Below are positions 28,851-39,308 of a stretch of 64,000 nt of DNA, piece after piece. The stretch comes from Hyphomicrobiales bacterium. GTDB taxonomy: Bacteria; Pseudomonadota; Alphaproteobacteria; Rhizobiales; Beijerinckiaceae. Below the pieces are notes generated by a model that was given only the letters and a program-made list of their open reading frames with translations, was not told where the DNA came from and searched no databases. The stretch spans positions 1 to 64,000 of the forward strand of contig JANXWK010000048.1 in assembly GCA_025351165.1 (NCBI GenBank), read 5' to 3'. Within the stretch, counting starts at the first letter, position 1. Every line of letters begins with the position of its first letter. Both the position numbers and the translations under genes were made by a program.

Positions 28851-30242
28851 ATGTTAAAAATACAAACAAGATTTAACGCCCTGTCTAAAAAGTTTTTTAA
28901 AGATACCAGAGGCGCAGTTGCGATTATTTTTGGTATCACCATTATTCCGATTTTAATGGCAGTAGGCCTTGCTGTTGACTACAGTGTGACGTCTGATAAT
29001 AAGTCCAAGCTTGACAGCGCAGCAGACGCAGCAGCGCTTGCAGGCGCTATCAGAGCAAAAACATATTTGGCTGAAAACCAGGGTCGCGGCCTGCCTGACA
29101 GTGTCGTCATTGCACAGGCCAAGGTAATAGCAAAAAAGGAAGCTGAAAAGCATTTTGATGGAAGTCTGACAAAACTTGTAAACACCAGCAATGTTACAAG
29201 AAACATTGAAATCGAGATAGACACGCAAAACAGAACAGTAAACGCAAATGTGAAATATGGCGCAGATGTCGCTTTATCTGTAGCTCCCGTTGTTAATATC
29301 AATAATTTTCATGTAACAAACGGAAGTGAGGGCATACAGGCTCAAGCCAATTTACCAACTTACCTGGACATCTATGTCGTTATGGATAATTCGGGATCTA
29401 TGGGTATTGGGGCTGATGATTCCAATATTGCTAAAATAAAAGATCTTAATACTGCCAATCCTGGCTGTGAGGTGGCTTGCCATACAAATGGATATCCAAG
29501 TTACAATCAGCTCAAAAGCCTGACAGGCGCTAACAAGGTAACAATGCGTATTGATGTACTGCGTGATGCAATTACAGGCATGCTAAGCCAGGCAAATGCT
29601 ATAAAAACAACAAACGACCTTTTTCAGTTCACCTTGCTTGCGTTTTCAAATGATCTTGTGCCTTTGCAATCTGCATCAACAGATTACGCTCAGCTCAATA
29701 CTGGTATTGCAAGTCTTGATTTGGATAATCGCAATGGCGGCACAAATTTTCATTATTCAATAGGCACTCAGCTTCCAGGCCTTGTACCCAGTTCACAAGA
29801 TGGTAGCTCGGCGCTAAAGCGTAAAACGCATATTGTCATCATCACAGATGGTGTTGAGAATAACCGTTTTCAAACTACATTTGGAAGCGGCATTGGTGAT
29901 CCAAATTTTACAGATTGGCTAAGCAGTACAACGCAATATGTTACACCTTCAACCGGCGATCACATCCAGGCGTTCAATCCACGTATTTGTGATGCTGTTA
30001 AGGCAAAAGGTGCTCAAGTGACTGTACTGAACGTAAAATATATTGTGCCAAAAAATCCGTCAGGGGCAGCAGACGAATTTGACCATATTGGTAATAATAT
30101 CATTGGCCAGGAAGCAACAACCCTTGCTGGCTGCGCCTCAAACTCAAGCGATTACTACTCTGCAAACACGCCTGCTGAAATCAAGTCTGCTGTGGCTGCC
30201 ATATTTGGCAATATATTAAGGCCCGTGCGCCTTACAAACTAA
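28851..30242 (+). CDS. TadG-like membrane-anchored protein with von Willebrand A domain
   Basis: 463 aa from the ATG at 28851, which has GGAG 8 bp upstream; an in-frame TTG at 28833 is less likely. The N-terminus KKFFKDTRGAVAIIFGITI with one membrane helix (about residues 23-43) is the TadE/TadG-type pseudopilin-like anchor, followed by DAAADAAALAGA-type residues. A VWA domain starts near residue 172 with the MIDAS motif D-x-S-x-S in VVMDNSGSMG (Asp179) and continues through a long Asn/Thr-rich region to FGNILRPVRLTN. Such proteins act with Flp/Tad pili or in adhesion. No tad or cpa genes are in the window. Confidence 0.88.
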   Translation: MLKIQTRFNALSKKFFKDTRGAVAIIFGITIIPILMAVGLAVDYSVTSDNKSKLDSAADAAALAGAIRAKTYLAENQGRGLPDSVVIAQAKVIAKKEAEKHFDGSLTKLVNTSNVTRNIEIEIDTQNRTVNANVKYGADVALSVAPVVNINNFHVTNGSEGIQAQANLPTYLDIYVVMDNSGSMGIGADDSNIAKIKDLNTANPGCEVACHTNGYPSYNQLKSLTGANKVTMRIDVLRDAITGMLSQANAIKTTNDLFQFTLLAFSNDLVPLQSASTDYAQLNTGIASLDLDNRNGGTNFHYSIGTQLPGLVPSSQDGSSALKRKTHIVIITDGVENNRFQTTFGSGIGDPNFTDWLSSTTQYVTPSTGDHIQAFNPRICDAVKAKGAQVTVLNVKYIVPKNPSGAADEFDHIGNNIIGQEATTLAGCASNSSDYYSANTPAEIKSAVAAIFGNILRPVRLTN

Positions 30243-30362
30243 CACATTCTAAACGTCGTTTATGCAGCGCCCCTGGATGCAAATTAGCTATTGGCGTTTA
30301 GGCAAATCATCATTACATAGAGTCAGGTTTAATTAATCTGCCTCGAACTACAGATACAAATA

Positions 30363-31190
30363 ATGACAACGACCGAAGCACAATTATCAGAGCGCCGTCA
30401 GCGCGGTATCATCAAAATCCATGGCCCCGAGGCATTTAAAGCCTCTCACAAGGCAGGACGTCTTGCGGCATCTGCTCTTGATATGATAAGCGATGTTGTA
30501 AAAATTGGCGTAACTACAGCTGAGCTGGATCAGCTGATTTTTAAGTTCGCTATGGATCATGGCGCGCTGCCTGCAACGCTCATGTATCGCGGCTACACGC
30601 ATTCAAGCTGCATCTCAATTAATCATGTGGTGTGTCATGGTGTTCCAGACGACAAGCCATTGCGCGATGGTGATATTGTCAATGTTGATGTTACGTTCAT
30701 TGTCGATGGTTGGCATGGGGATACCAGCCGCATGTATCTGGTGGGTGATGTTTCTCGCAAGGCAGCCCGTCTTGTAGATGTAACCTACGAAGCCATGATG
30801 CGCGGCATTGCGGAGGTAAAACCCGGCAGTACAATGGGAGATATGGCTCACGCCATTCAAAGTTTTGCTGAGGCTGAGCGGTGTAGTGTTGTACGTGATT
30901 TTTGTGGTCATGGTATTGGACGGCTGTTCCACGATGAGCCTAACATCCTGCATTTTGGCAAGCCAGGTGAAGGGCCAGTTTTTCAGGCGGGCATGATTTT
31001 TACTATTGAGCCAATGATAAATCTGGGCAAAGCCAATGTAAAAGTGCTTTCGGATGGTTGGACTGCCGTCACGCGTGATCGGTCTCTTTCTGCGCAGTTT
31101 GAGCATATGGTAGGCGTAACAGAAACGGGCTGCGAAATATTTACACTTTCACCACAACAACTGCATAAGCCCCCCTACTCCAGTCTATGA
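30363..31190 (+). CDS. map: Type I methionine aminopeptidase
   Basis: 275 aa. It removes the initiator Met from new proteins in the cytoplasm. Metal ligands are in place: [19 protein letters not shown] supplies two Asp, [14 protein letters not shown] a His, FTIEPMI a Glu and the [10 protein letters not shown] block the last Glu. The substrate His is in GVPDDKPL-preceding INHVVCHG. The stop overlaps the start of radC as ATGA, so the two are translationally coupled. The ribosome site is weak. Confidence 0.97.
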   Translation: MTTTEAQLSERRQRGIIKIHGPEAFKASHKAGRLAASALDMISDVVKIGVTTAELDQLIFKFAMDHGALPATLMYRGYTHSSCISINHVVCHGVPDDKPLRDGDIVNVDVTFIVDGWHGDTSRMYLVGDVSRKAARLVDVTYEAMMRGIAEVKPGSTMGDMAHAIQSFAEAERCSVVRDFCGHGIGRLFHDEPNILHFGKPGEGPVFQAGMIFTIEPMINLGKANVKVLSDGWTAVTRDRSLSAQFEHMVGVTETGCEIFTLSPQQLHKPPYSSL

Positions 31191-31882
31191 TACCAGCACC
31201 TCCAAAAGAAAAAGACCATCGCGAGGGCCATCGCCAGCGTCTCAAAGAGCGTTTTCGTCTTGGTGGTGCGGACACAATGCCTGATTACGAATTGCTGGAA
31301 ATGCTGTTGTTTCGCTCCATTCCCCGCCGCGATACAAAAAAACTGGCTAAAGATCTTATCGCCAAATTTGGCACATTTGCTGAAGTTATAGCTGCTCCTC
31401 CTGCTCGTTTGATGGAAACCAGTGGCGTTGGACAATCTACAGTCACAGATTTAAAACTGGTGGCCGCTAGCGCCCAGCGTCTGACCCGCATAGAAGTTAT
31501 GAACAAACCAGTATTATCATCCTGGAATGCGATACTGGATTATTGCCGTGCTGACATGGCATTCGAGATGCAGGAACAGTTCCGCATTTTGTTTTTGGAC
31601 AAATCCAACACACTTATAGCTGCAGAAGTTCAACAGCGTGGAACTGTGGACCATACACCTGTTTATCCGCGTGAAATTGTAAAACGCGCTCTGGAACTAT
31701 CATCTACTGCAATCATTCTTGTTCATAATCACCCCTCTGGCGATCCCACGCCTTCAAATGCAGATGTAAAAATGACTAGTCAGGTTATTGATATAGCAAG
31801 GCCGCTTGGCATTATTGTTCATGATCATGTAATCATCGGTCGTAAAGGGCATTTTAGTTTTAAAGGTAAAGGCTTGATATAA
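31187..31882 (+). CDS. radC: RadC family JAMM/MPN domain protein
   Basis: 231 aa. The N-terminal helix-hairpin-helix part includes [17 protein letters not shown], and the C-terminal JAMM domain has [16 protein letters not shown] near residue 178, the metal site of this family. Once annotated as DNA repair, its function is now considered uncertain. It overlaps map by 4 nt (ATGA) and is followed with no gap by the DUF983 gene (TAA then ATG), forming a tight three-gene unit. Confidence 0.95.
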   Translation: MIPAPPKEKDHREGHRQRLKERFRLGGADTMPDYELLEMLLFRSIPRRDTKKLAKDLIAKFGTFAEVIAAPPARLMETSGVGQSTVTDLKLVAASAQRLTRIEVMNKPVLSSWNAILDYCRADMAFEMQEQFRILFLDKSNTLIAAEVQQRGTVDHTPVYPREIVKRALELSSTAIILVHNHPSGDPTPSNADVKMTSQVIDIARPLGIIVHDHVIIGRKGHFSFKGKGLI

Positions 31883-32293
31883 ATGGATAATCACGTATCT
31901 GCACATCGGCCTGTATCTCAAGCCCTCTGGAAAGGCTTCAAGTGCAGATGTCCAAATTGTGGTGAGGGCAGACTATTTGGTAAATTTTTGAAAGTTGTAC
32001 CTGTATGTTCAATATGCAACCAGAATTTTGAAGGTCAACGTGCTGATGATCTCCCACCCTATATCACAATTACAATAGTTGGTCACATTATAGTGGGTTT
32101 GAATCTGGCAATAGAACGCAGTTCAGATTGGCCAATCTGGATCCACATGGTGCTTTGGCCAGTATTGACCATAATTATGACTTTATTGTTGATACAGCCT
32201 ATAAAAGGAGCCACAATTGGTTACCAATGGGCATTGAAACTTCACGGGTTTGATGAAAAAGATGACGTGCACAATAAAGTGAAAAATATCTGA
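31883..32293 (+). CDS. DUF983 family membrane protein with zinc-ribbon-like N-terminus
   Basis: 136 aa. Two C-x2-C pairs (CPNC at 23-26 and CSIC at 42-45) within CRCPNCGEGRLFGKFLKVVP form a probable zinc ribbon, followed by DDLPPYITITIVGHIIVG and two membrane helices. This is the DUF983 pattern; no biochemical role is established. It starts directly after the radC stop, so it is co-translated with it. Its 3' end faces nagZ with only 2 bp between the coding sequences, and no hairpin terminator is visible there. Confidence 0.9.
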   Translation: MDNHVSAHRPVSQALWKGFKCRCPNCGEGRLFGKFLKVVPVCSICNQNFEGQRADDLPPYITITIVGHIIVGLNLAIERSSDWPIWIHMVLWPVLTIIMTLLLIQPIKGATIGYQWALKLHGFDEKDDVHNKVKNI

Positions 32294-32295
32294 AA

Positions 32296-33264
32296 TTACA
32301 ATGGTTCTACCCTGTGCCTAATTCTAGCCAAGGCAGTTTCCGCGCGGCGTCTGGCTTTACCAGCTAATAATGGTGTACTTTCGGCAACTGCCCGCATTTC
32401 ATCAATATTTCCATTGCAATGCAGGCCAACGTCAATACCAGCAGAAAAGCAGGCTTCCGTACGTTCGCGGAATGTACCTGTGAGTGCCTTCATTGAAAGA
32501 TCATCACTCATTAAAAGCCCATCAAAACCAATCTTACTACGGATAATTGTACGGATAATTTTACGAGATGTAGTGGCTGGATTATCACCATCTATACTTT
32601 TGAAAACCACATGTGCACTCATTGCAGCAGGCATGTCTGCTAAAGCTTTAAATGGTAAAAAATCCTGGGCTTCAAGTTTTTTGCGCGAGGCTGTCACAAT
32701 CGGTAAAGTATGATGACTGTCAGCTCCAGAACGCCCATGGCCAGGAATATGTTTGATAACAGGCAAAACACCACCAGCGAGTAATCCTTCAGCTGCGGCA
32801 CGACCTAACACAGCGACGACCTCTGCATCATACGAATAGGCACGATCGCCAATAACATCATGAGCGCCTTTTACAGGTACATCCAGCACTGGCAGACAAT
32901 CCACATTTATGCCCAGCTGTAATAAGTCATGAGCCATTTTTAAGGAGTTCAACCGGCACAGTTCTCTGCCTTTGACAGCATCTTGAAGGTAAATTTCACC
33001 CAGCTCACGACCTGAGGGGTATTTAGGCCAGTGCGGCGGACCAAGGCGCTGAACACGTCCGCCCTCCTGATCAATCAGCACCGGCGCATCGTCTCTGCCA
33101 ACGCAGGCGCGCATCTCGGCAGTTAAGGCCCTAACTTGATCTGGTGTGTCAATGTTGCGTTTAAAAAGTATAAATCCCCACGGATTGAAGTCTCGGTAAA
33201 AGTCTCGCTCCTCGGTGTTTAAAACGAGGCCCGAACAGCCAACAATAAAAGAATGAACCCCCAT
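32296..33264 (-). CDS. nagZ: Beta-N-acetylhexosaminidase (glycoside hydrolase family 3)
   Basis: 322 aa single-domain GH3 enzyme that removes N-acetylglucosamine from muropeptides in cytoplasmic peptidoglycan recycling. The signature KHIPGHGRSGADSHHTLP (near residues 173-190) carries the acid/base His, and LLMSDDLSMKAL (near 252) carries the nucleophile Asp. DQEGGRVQRLGPPHWP is the N-terminal family block. It lies 7 bp downstream of the SPOR gene in the argS-SPOR-nagZ string. The scpA and scpB genes that commonly follow are absent. Confidence 0.95.
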   Translation of the reverse strand: MGVHSFIVGCSGLVLNTEERDFYRDFNPWGFILFKRNIDTPDQVRALTAEMRACVGRDDAPVLIDQEGGRVQRLGPPHWPKYPSGRELGEIYLQDAVKGRELCRLNSLKMAHDLLQLGINVDCLPVLDVPVKGAHDVIGDRAYSYDAEVVAVLGRAAAEGLLAGGVLPVIKHIPGHGRSGADSHHTLPIVTASRKKLEAQDFLPFKALADMPAAMSAHVVFKSIDGDNPATTSRKIIRTIIRSKIGFDGLLMSDDLSMKALTGTFRERTEACFSAGIDVGLHCNGNIDEMRAVAESTPLLAGKARRRAETALARIRHRVEPL

Positions 33265-33271
33265 TTAAAGC

Positions 33272-34984
33272 CTACCCACCACTGATGAAACAGCTGCCGC
33301 CAGCAGCTTTCAAATCTGCACAAAGCGCGTTTGCCTGATCCTTGCTAACAGCACCAGAACGCACACGGTAAACATCTCGTCCATTGACTTGCGCTTTAAC
33401 AACGCGTGCATCGACTGATCCCATCACTGAAGGATACTTTGATTTGAGCCTGGATATTAAACTCTGTGCTTCTGTAGTGCTACCTGGTGCGCCAAACTGC
33501 ACAGAGAATTTACCTGCTCCAGTTGAACGCGTTGGTGCCGTTTCAGTTTGAGGCTCTACAGCAGTTTCAGCATCTTCAACTGGAACTTTAACAGGTTTTG
33601 GTGCCTTGGCAGCTGGAGATGCAACTATTGGCATTGTATTGGCTGCAATTTTTTGTCCTTTACGGCTTACGCCAGCAGGGGGTGTAATCTGTAAAGGGGC
33701 TTCACTGTTTATCTCTGGCACATCGCTTCTAAGGGCAACATCTGACATGGTTTTTTGCTGTGCAGGTGTTGTTTTGGCGGGTTTAGGAGCCACAGCTTTT
33801 TGAACAGTCTTTGGCGCTGGAGTATCTGTTTTTGCAGGCGCCTGAACAGATGGTTCCCCTGTTGTTATTCGAACACTCTTTACCTTCTTGGGTCCACCAT
33901 TCAAGGAACTTGAAGTTTCAGGCACAGGCAGGCTGGGTAAAGATGGCACAGAACCTGAAGAAATAGCAGGTATCGCAGGCGCAGATACTACAGCCCCAGT
34001 TGCTGTGACTGATGAAGCAGCTGAGGGTGCAGCGGTTGCTGGCAATGAATTTGCAACAGCCTGAGGCTTTGGTGCAGGGACAATAACAGCTAGTGGGGAG
34101 ACAGGGTTTGAAATAGCTTGCAGATTAACGGTATTTGCGTTTGTCTGTGCATTGGGTACAGGAACCAGTACAACAGGAGCGGCGCCATTTTCGCTGACTT
34201 GTCCCAGGTCAACACGTCTAATATCTTTTTTTATGGCTTGCGAAAGATCAACTGGCTGCTCTTCTCTTGGCACGAGCTTGGGAAATTCCTTGGACGCATC
34301 CCTATTTTTCTGCAAAATATCTGCATTGAGATTAGGAACTTCTGCTCCACCTGGATTAATTGGCTTTTCTTTCACCGGGCCTGCTTTTGCTGCAATAACA
34401 GGGGTATTGTCAGCTATTTTTACAGGGCCATTATTGAGGCCCGAATAGCCCCATACGCCTGCCACTGCCAAACTTCCAAGGGCAACCATCGCACCAAAAA
34501 TCTTTAACCCAGACCTGGAAGGTTGAGTATTATCATAATTATCACTATAATCTACATGGCTTCCAGCCAAAAATTCTGGTGGTTCTCCAGAAAAAGGCTG
34601 TTCATGAAGGTTGTCTTCACTCATGTGTGACTGATAACCAGCAGGCAGCGCATCAAGTTCAAATGTCCCTTGGTCTGTAGCCCCGCGCGTAGTTTGTCTG
34701 CGTAAATTAGTCAGCTCATCAAAGATAGATGCCGCGTGTTCTTGGGTAGGCAATTTTTCTTCTACAGATGATTTGATGGAATCACCTGCGTTTAAGGCCT
34801 GTTCAGGTTGTTTTTTGTTATCTCTTGAAAGCAAAAAAGGATCATCCTGCCCCACAATGCGCGCAAGCTCAGCCAAAGGGTCTGACATAGTATGTTTTGG
34901 CTGCGTCTGCATCTCTCGAAGCTGGCGTTCAAACTCATCGAGATCTATTGGTGCACGTGGCCTTGATGTTGAATTATCAGTCAT
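33272..34984 (-). CDS. SPOR domain membrane protein
   Basis: 570 aa. A cytoplasmic N-terminal part of about 160 residues precedes one membrane helix (KIFGAMVALGSLAVAGVWGY, about 161-180). A long periplasmic linker rich in Pro, Ala, Val and Ser follows (about 185-490), and the C-terminal 75 residues form a SPOR domain (GKFSVQFGAPGSTTEAQ to CADLKAAGGSCFISGG). SPOR domains bind denuded glycan strands at the division septum. Position between argS and nagZ is standard in Alphaproteobacteria. The linker is likely disordered and could vary in length between strains. Confidence 0.92.
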   Translation of the reverse strand: MTDNSTSRPRAPIDLDEFERQLREMQTQPKHTMSDPLAELARIVGQDDPFLLSRDNKKQPEQALNAGDSIKSSVEEKLPTQEHAASIFDELTNLRRQTTRGATDQGTFELDALPAGYQSHMSEDNLHEQPFSGEPPEFLAGSHVDYSDNYDNTQPSRSGLKIFGAMVALGSLAVAGVWGYSGLNNGPVKIADNTPVIAAKAGPVKEKPINPGGAEVPNLNADILQKNRDASKEFPKLVPREEQPVDLSQAIKKDIRRVDLGQVSENGAAPVVLVPVPNAQTNANTVNLQAISNPVSPLAVIVPAPKPQAVANSLPATAAPSAASSVTATGAVVSAPAIPAISSGSVPSLPSLPVPETSSSLNGGPKKVKSVRITTGEPSVQAPAKTDTPAPKTVQKAVAPKPAKTTPAQQKTMSDVALRSDVPEINSEAPLQITPPAGVSRKGQKIAANTMPIVASPAAKAPKPVKVPVEDAETAVEPQTETAPTRSTGAGKFSVQFGAPGSTTEAQSLISRLKSKYPSVMGSVDARVVKAQVNGRDVYRVRSGAVSKDQANALCADLKAAGGSCFISGG

Positions 34985-35056
34985 GGGTGTCGTCCTTAAA
35001 GGCTTTTAATCTCCCCTTTACGCCCTTTTTACTATAAAATCGGCTCAATTTTGATT

Positions 35057-36811
35057 TTATCGCATTTCTTGGGGGGCGCTAACACCTAGGATTCCCAATC
35101 CAGATGCCAGAACAGATTTGAGCGAATAGACAAGTGCAAGTCTTGCGTATGTTAAAATGCCATCATTTTGATTAACAAAGCGCAAATTATGATGATCTTT
35201 TCCACGATTCCATAAAGAATGAAAAGAACTAGCAAGATCGTATAGATAAAAAGCCACTCTATGCGGTTCGCAAGAGGTTGCTGCTGCCTCAACCATTCTT
35301 GGATATTCAGCCAATAGACGCATGACTCCACGCTCTGATTCGTCATTTATAAGGCTTAAATCAGCAGTGGCTAGAGTTTCAGCGCTAAAATCTGCTTCTG
35401 GAAAAGCGGCGGCGGCCTGCCTAAAAACAGAATTACAACGCGCATGTGCATATTGCACATAAAAAACTGGATTATCCTTGGACTGTTCAATAACCTTGGC
35501 TAGGTCAAACTCCAGAGTTGCATCATTTTTGCGAAACAGCATCATGAAACGTACTGCATCGCAGCCAACTTCATCAATCACTTCTCGCAATGTCACAAAA
35601 TCGCCTGAGCGCTTGGACATTTTGACAGGTTCGCCATTTCTCATAAGCTTGACAAGCTGACAAAGCTTGACATCAAGCACCGCCTTCCCCCCACTTACAG
35701 CTTTTACCGCCGCTTCCATGCGCTTGACATACCCACCATGGTCTGCACCCCAAACGTCAATCAACCTGGTGTAGCCACGATTAAATTTTGAGGCATGATA
35801 GGCAATATCGGATGCAAAGTAGGTATAGCTCCCGTCGGATTTTACAAGGGGTCTGTCGACATCGTCACCATATCTTGTAGATGCAAAAAGCGCCTGCTCC
35901 CTATCTTCCCAATCCTCATCAACCTGTCCTTTGGGGGGTGGCAAACGGCCTTTGTAAATAATGCCTTTTTCTTCCAGATCCGTAATTAAAGCACCAACTG
36001 TATCTACTGGCATCTGTAATGATCGCTCAGAAAAAAACACAGAATGCTTCACCTGTAACTGCGAAAGATCCTCACGGATCATGTCCATCATGGCATTGAT
36101 CACAATCACACGTATGTCGGATATCCATTCAACCTCAGGCTTATTTTGCAAACTACTTCCGTATCTTGCAGCTAGCATCTCACCAACTGGTATAAGGTAT
36201 TCTCCTGGATACAATCCTTCAGGTATAGCTCCGATATCTTCTCCAAGCGCCTCGCGATACCGTAAATACGCAGAACGTGCCAATACATCTACCTGCGCAC
36301 CAGCGTCATTAATGTAATACTCCCGCGTTACGTCTGCTCCATCAAAATCAAGCAATCTGGCAAGTGCATCTCCAAACACTGCGCCTCGACCATGCCCGAC
36401 ATGCATGGGGCCCGTTGGATTGGCGGATACATATTCTAGATTGATTTTTTCAAGTCGGCGCTCTCCAGAGCCAAATCCATCTGGGTTCGCCATAACAAAG
36501 CGCAAAACATTTTCATAAAAATAGGGTGCAATTTTAATATTTATAAAACCAGGTCCAGCAATATCTACGCTTAAAATGCCATCTTCGCGCTGTAAGTGTT
36601 CAGCAATTTTATCTGCAATATCACGCGGCTTACAGCTTGCCTGCTTGGCATAAACCATTGCTGCATTTGTTGAAATATCCCCATGCGATGAGTCGCGCGG
36701 AGGCTCCACTGCAAAACGGGAAAGGTCGATATCTGCTGGTAGATGACCTTGTTTTACAAGTGTACCAAGTATTACTGCAATGCGCCTGTGGAAGTCGTTG
36801 AATATGTTCAT
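35057..36811 (-). CDS. argS: Arginyl-tRNA synthetase
   Basis: 584 aa, full length class I synthetase that charges tRNA-Arg. The HIGH-type motif is HVGH at residues 137-140 within [17 protein letters not shown], and the KMSKS-type motif is [13 protein letters not shown] near residue 385. The N-terminal Add-1 domain and the C-terminal anticodon-binding DALR domain (ending [13 protein letters not shown]) are both present. It is 28 bp downstream of dgt and 72 bp upstream of the SPOR gene, in one minus-strand string. Confidence 0.97.
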   Translation of the reverse strand: MNIFNDFHRRIAVILGTLVKQGHLPADIDLSRFAVEPPRDSSHGDISTNAAMVYAKQASCKPRDIADKIAEHLQREDGILSVDIAGPGFINIKIAPYFYENVLRFVMANPDGFGSGERRLEKINLEYVSANPTGPMHVGHGRGAVFGDALARLLDFDGADVTREYYINDAGAQVDVLARSAYLRYREALGEDIGAIPEGLYPGEYLIPVGEMLAARYGSSLQNKPEVEWISDIRVIVINAMMDMIREDLSQLQVKHSVFFSERSLQMPVDTVGALITDLEEKGIIYKGRLPPPKGQVDEDWEDREQALFASTRYGDDVDRPLVKSDGSYTYFASDIAYHASKFNRGYTRLIDVWGADHGGYVKRMEAAVKAVSGGKAVLDVKLCQLVKLMRNGEPVKMSKRSGDFVTLREVIDEVGCDAVRFMMLFRKNDATLEFDLAKVIEQSKDNPVFYVQYAHARCNSVFRQAAAAFPEADFSAETLATADLSLINDESERGVMRLLAEYPRMVEAAATSCEPHRVAFYLYDLASSFHSLWNRGKDHHNLRFVNQNDGILTYARLALVYSLKSVLASGLGILGVSAPQEMR

Positions 36812-36838
36812 CTGACTTAAAACTCCTAAGAGCCGCGC

Positions 36839-38035
36839 CTAACGCAAATCAGGCGTTACGTCAAACAGTCTGCGATGCATTAGAATAGCATATCTATCGG
36901 TCATGCCAGCTATGTAATCCGCCACTTGCCGTGCACTATCACCCTTGTCGTCCAGTCTCCACTCTGTTGGTAAGAGGTAAGGATTAGCCAACAGCTTCTC
37001 AAATAACCCCTGCACAATTTCTGTAGCGCCCTCTCGAATGCGCAGGATATTGGGGTGACGATACATGTGCGGAAACAAAAATCCTTTTATGGCCCTGTCC
37101 GCAGCGGCAAGCGGCGGCGAAAATGCAATAACAGGCTCACTGGCATTTCGTATATCATCCGAGCTTTTTGGCTGCAGCGCAAAAATTCTGTCCTCACTGG
37201 TAACAATAACATCCTCAACAAACTGGGTTATGACGCGCCTTTGCAATTCGTGAACAACACGCGAGAGCTCAAGCTCAGGATGCAGGTAGTATATGTTATC
37301 AAGCAACCTTTTAACGTGAGCCACATCTCTTAGTTCATCCAACGTAAAAAGTCCTGCCCGCAGACCATCATCTATGTCATGTGCGTTGTAGGCTATATCA
37401 TCTGCAAGCGCTGCAACCTGCGCCTCAGCGCTTGCCAGTGTTGAAAGATGTAGATTATGGCGCATATTGTAAGATTTAATAGCCATCGGCAGTCCGTTAC
37501 AGGCATATCGACCTGCTGGAAGCCCATGTTTATCAAGAACAGCTCCATTATGTTTTGCCAAACCTTCCAGCGTATCCCAGGTAAGGTTCAACCCATCATA
37601 GTTTGCATATCTTTTTTCCAGGCTTGTAACTATGCGCAATGTCTGGGCATTATGATCAAACCCTCCATAGGACTTCATGACATCATGAAGTGCATCCTCG
37701 CCAGTATGCCCAAATGGCGTGTGTCCTAGATCATGCGCAAGGGCCAAAGCCTCAGCCAAATCTTCATCAAGGCCCAGCGCCCGCGATATGGATCTGGCAA
37801 TTTGGGCAACCTCTAATGTGTGGGTAAGTCGTGTTCGATGATGGTCACCTTCATGTTCCACGAACACCTGCGTTTTATGCTTTAGGCGCCTGAAGGCCGA
37901 AGAATGTATAATGCGATCCCTGTCGCGCTGGTACTCGCTGCGCGTGGGAGATGATGCTTCCTCCACCAGCCGCCCACGCGAACGATCAAAGTACGAGGCA
38001 AACGGTTGCAGAGGTCTTGAGAGTTGGTATCGCAA
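36839..38035 (-). CDS. dgt: Deoxyguanosinetriphosphate triphosphohydrolase-like HD protein
   Basis: 398 aa. The HD-domain metal ligands are in [15 protein letters not shown], in [11 protein letters not shown] (His-Asp at about 101-102) and in the later [15 protein letters not shown]. The block RLKHKTQVF near residue 50 is typical of dNTP triphosphohydrolases. It hydrolyses dNTPs to nucleosides and triphosphate; whether dGTP is preferred cannot be seen. It leads the dgt-argS-SPOR-nagZ string and is divergent from rpsM across about 345 bp. The erpA gene often found beside dgt is absent. Confidence 0.92.
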   Translation of the reverse strand: MRYQLSRPLQPFASYFDRSRGRLVEEASSPTRSEYQRDRDRIIHSSAFRRLKHKTQVFVEHEGDHHRTRLTHTLEVAQIARSISRALGLDEDLAEALALAHDLGHTPFGHTGEDALHDVMKSYGGFDHNAQTLRIVTSLEKRYANYDGLNLTWDTLEGLAKHNGAVLDKHGLPAGRYACNGLPMAIKSYNMRHNLHLSTLASAEAQVAALADDIAYNAHDIDDGLRAGLFTLDELRDVAHVKRLLDNIYYLHPELELSRVVHELQRRVITQFVEDVIVTSEDRIFALQPKSSDDIRNASEPVIAFSPPLAAADRAIKGFLFPHMYRHPNILRIREGATEIVQGLFEKLLANPYLLPTEWRLDDKGDSARQVADYIAGMTDRYAILMHRRLFDVTPDLR

Positions 38036-38381
38036 ACTATAACCTTGTATTTAGTAAATGTTTCCAGAAAATATTAGCTTTGATCAATTAACGCTGGCGC
38101 TTTTCTATAAGATTTAAAACATGCCTTTATGTCAAAACCAACGCATATTGTGTTTTACTAATATATTTTGATGAATTGAATGCATATTTGATACCATGTT
38201 GACTTTTTCGACTTGACGACTCGTGTGCAGGTAGTTTATCGACCAGCATGCAGTGTGCTGTCCAAAACAGTACACGAACTTATTATTTGTGTAATTTAAG
38301 GCCTTTCTTGCTGGGACGCTTTAATCACAATCTTTAAATTGTGTAGGTTCATTTGTTTGAACTTATAAGGAGAAAGTTAAA
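38036..38381 (+). promoter_or_regulatory. Structured leader and promoter region of rpsM
   Basis: This 346-bp gap separates divergent dgt and rpsM. Three hairpins lie on the rpsM side: GTGTGCTGT with ACAGTACAC (38253-38275, one G-T pair, 5-nt loop), CACAAT with ATTGTG (38326-38343) and GTTCA with TGAAC (38347-38362) just before the AAGGAG ribosome site. TTGACT at 38199 and TTGACG at 38212 are -35 candidates, but neither has a good -10. Leader structures control ribosomal protein operons in other bacteria; the regulator here is unknown because rpsD is not in the cluster. Confidence 0.45.
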
Positions 38382-38750
38382 GTGGCTCGTATTGCTGGTG
38401 TCAATATCCCAACACAAAAGCGTGTAATCATAGCGCTACGCTACATCCACGGCATTGGTCCGGTGAATGCAGTTGAAATATGTGACAAGGTGGGCATCCC
38501 CCACGAGCGTCGCGTAAACCAGCTATCTGATGCTGAAATCTTGCAGATTCGTGAAACAATAGACCGTGATTACGTGGTTGAAGGTGACTTACGTCGCGAA
38601 AATTCAATGAACATAAAGCGTATGATGGATATAGTATGTTATCGTGGCCTTCGTCACCGTCGTGGACTGCCAGTACGTGGTCAGCGCACACACACGAACG
38701 CCAGGACACGCAAGGGCAAACCAAAGGCAATTGCTGGTAAAAAGAAATAG
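38382..38750 (+). CDS. rpsM: 30S ribosomal protein S13
   Basis: 122 aa, starting at GTG with AAGGAG about 10 bp upstream ([19 protein letters not shown]). The C-terminal [19 protein letters not shown] tail is typical. It contacts the A-site finger and the head of the 30S subunit. It is the first gene of the alpha operon here, whereas secY and adk usually precede it in related bacteria. A 91-bp gap with a hairpin separates it from rpsK. Confidence 0.98.
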   Translation: MARIAGVNIPTQKRVIIALRYIHGIGPVNAVEICDKVGIPHERRVNQLSDAEILQIRETIDRDYVVEGDLRRENSMNIKRMMDIVCYRGLRHRRGLPVRGQRTHTNARTRKGKPKAIAGKKK

Positions 38751-38760
38751 CACATCTATA

Positions 38761-38785
38761 AACCACGGTATTGAGAATCGTGGTT
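38761..38785 (+). other. Hairpin between rpsM and rpsK
   Basis: AACCACG (38761-38767) pairs with CGTGGTT (38779-38785) around an 11-nt loop; only four T follow. Being inside an essential operon it is more likely a processing or attenuation point than a full stop. Confidence 0.5.
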
Positions 38786-38840
38786 TTCATTGGTAATCCC
38801 CAGCGTCTGGCAAAACGGACGCGCTTGAAGGAAAGACATT

Positions 38841-39230
38841 ATGGCTAAAGAAGCAACACGCGTTAAAAAACGCGAGAGAAAAAACATTGTATCTGGCGTT
38901 GCTCACGTCAATGCTTCGTTCAACAACACAATGATTACAATTGCAGATGCTCAGGGTAATACCATCTCTTGGTCATCGGCTGGAACAATGGGCTTTAAAG
39001 GCTCGCGCAAGTCAACTCCTTACGCGGCTCAAATGGCCGCCGAGGATGCAGCTCGCAAAGCAGCTGAACATGGTATGCGCACGATTGAGGTTGAGGTTAC
39101 AGGTCCAGGATCCGGCCGCGAATCCGCACTTCGTGCACTGCAAGCTGCAGGTTTTCAGGTCACATCAATTCGTGATGTAACGCCTATCCCTCACAACGGC
39201 TGTCGCCCACGCAAGCGCCGTCGCGTTTAA
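38841..39230 (+). CDS. rpsK: 30S ribosomal protein S11
   Basis: 129 aa, full length, with GAAGGAAAG before the ATG. Family blocks [38 protein letters not shown] and the C-terminal [14 protein letters not shown] are all present. It lines the mRNA exit site of the 30S platform. It lies between rpsM and rpoA in the alpha operon. Confidence 0.99.
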   Translation: MAKEATRVKKRERKNIVSGVAHVNASFNNTMITIADAQGNTISWSSAGTMGFKGSRKSTPYAAQMAAEDAARKAAEHGMRTIEVEVTGPGSGRESALRALQAAGFQVTSIRDVTPIPHNGCRPRKRRRV

Positions 39231-39308
39231 TTTTTTAATATTCACCCATTATTTCAATTACAGGCTGTTTAATTTAAAATAGCCGCAAGACCTTAAAGGG
39301 GTTAGATA

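Noticed and set aside
30615-31106. Open frame of 163 codons on the minus strand
   Set aside because: It is antisense to map, which carries all metal ligands.
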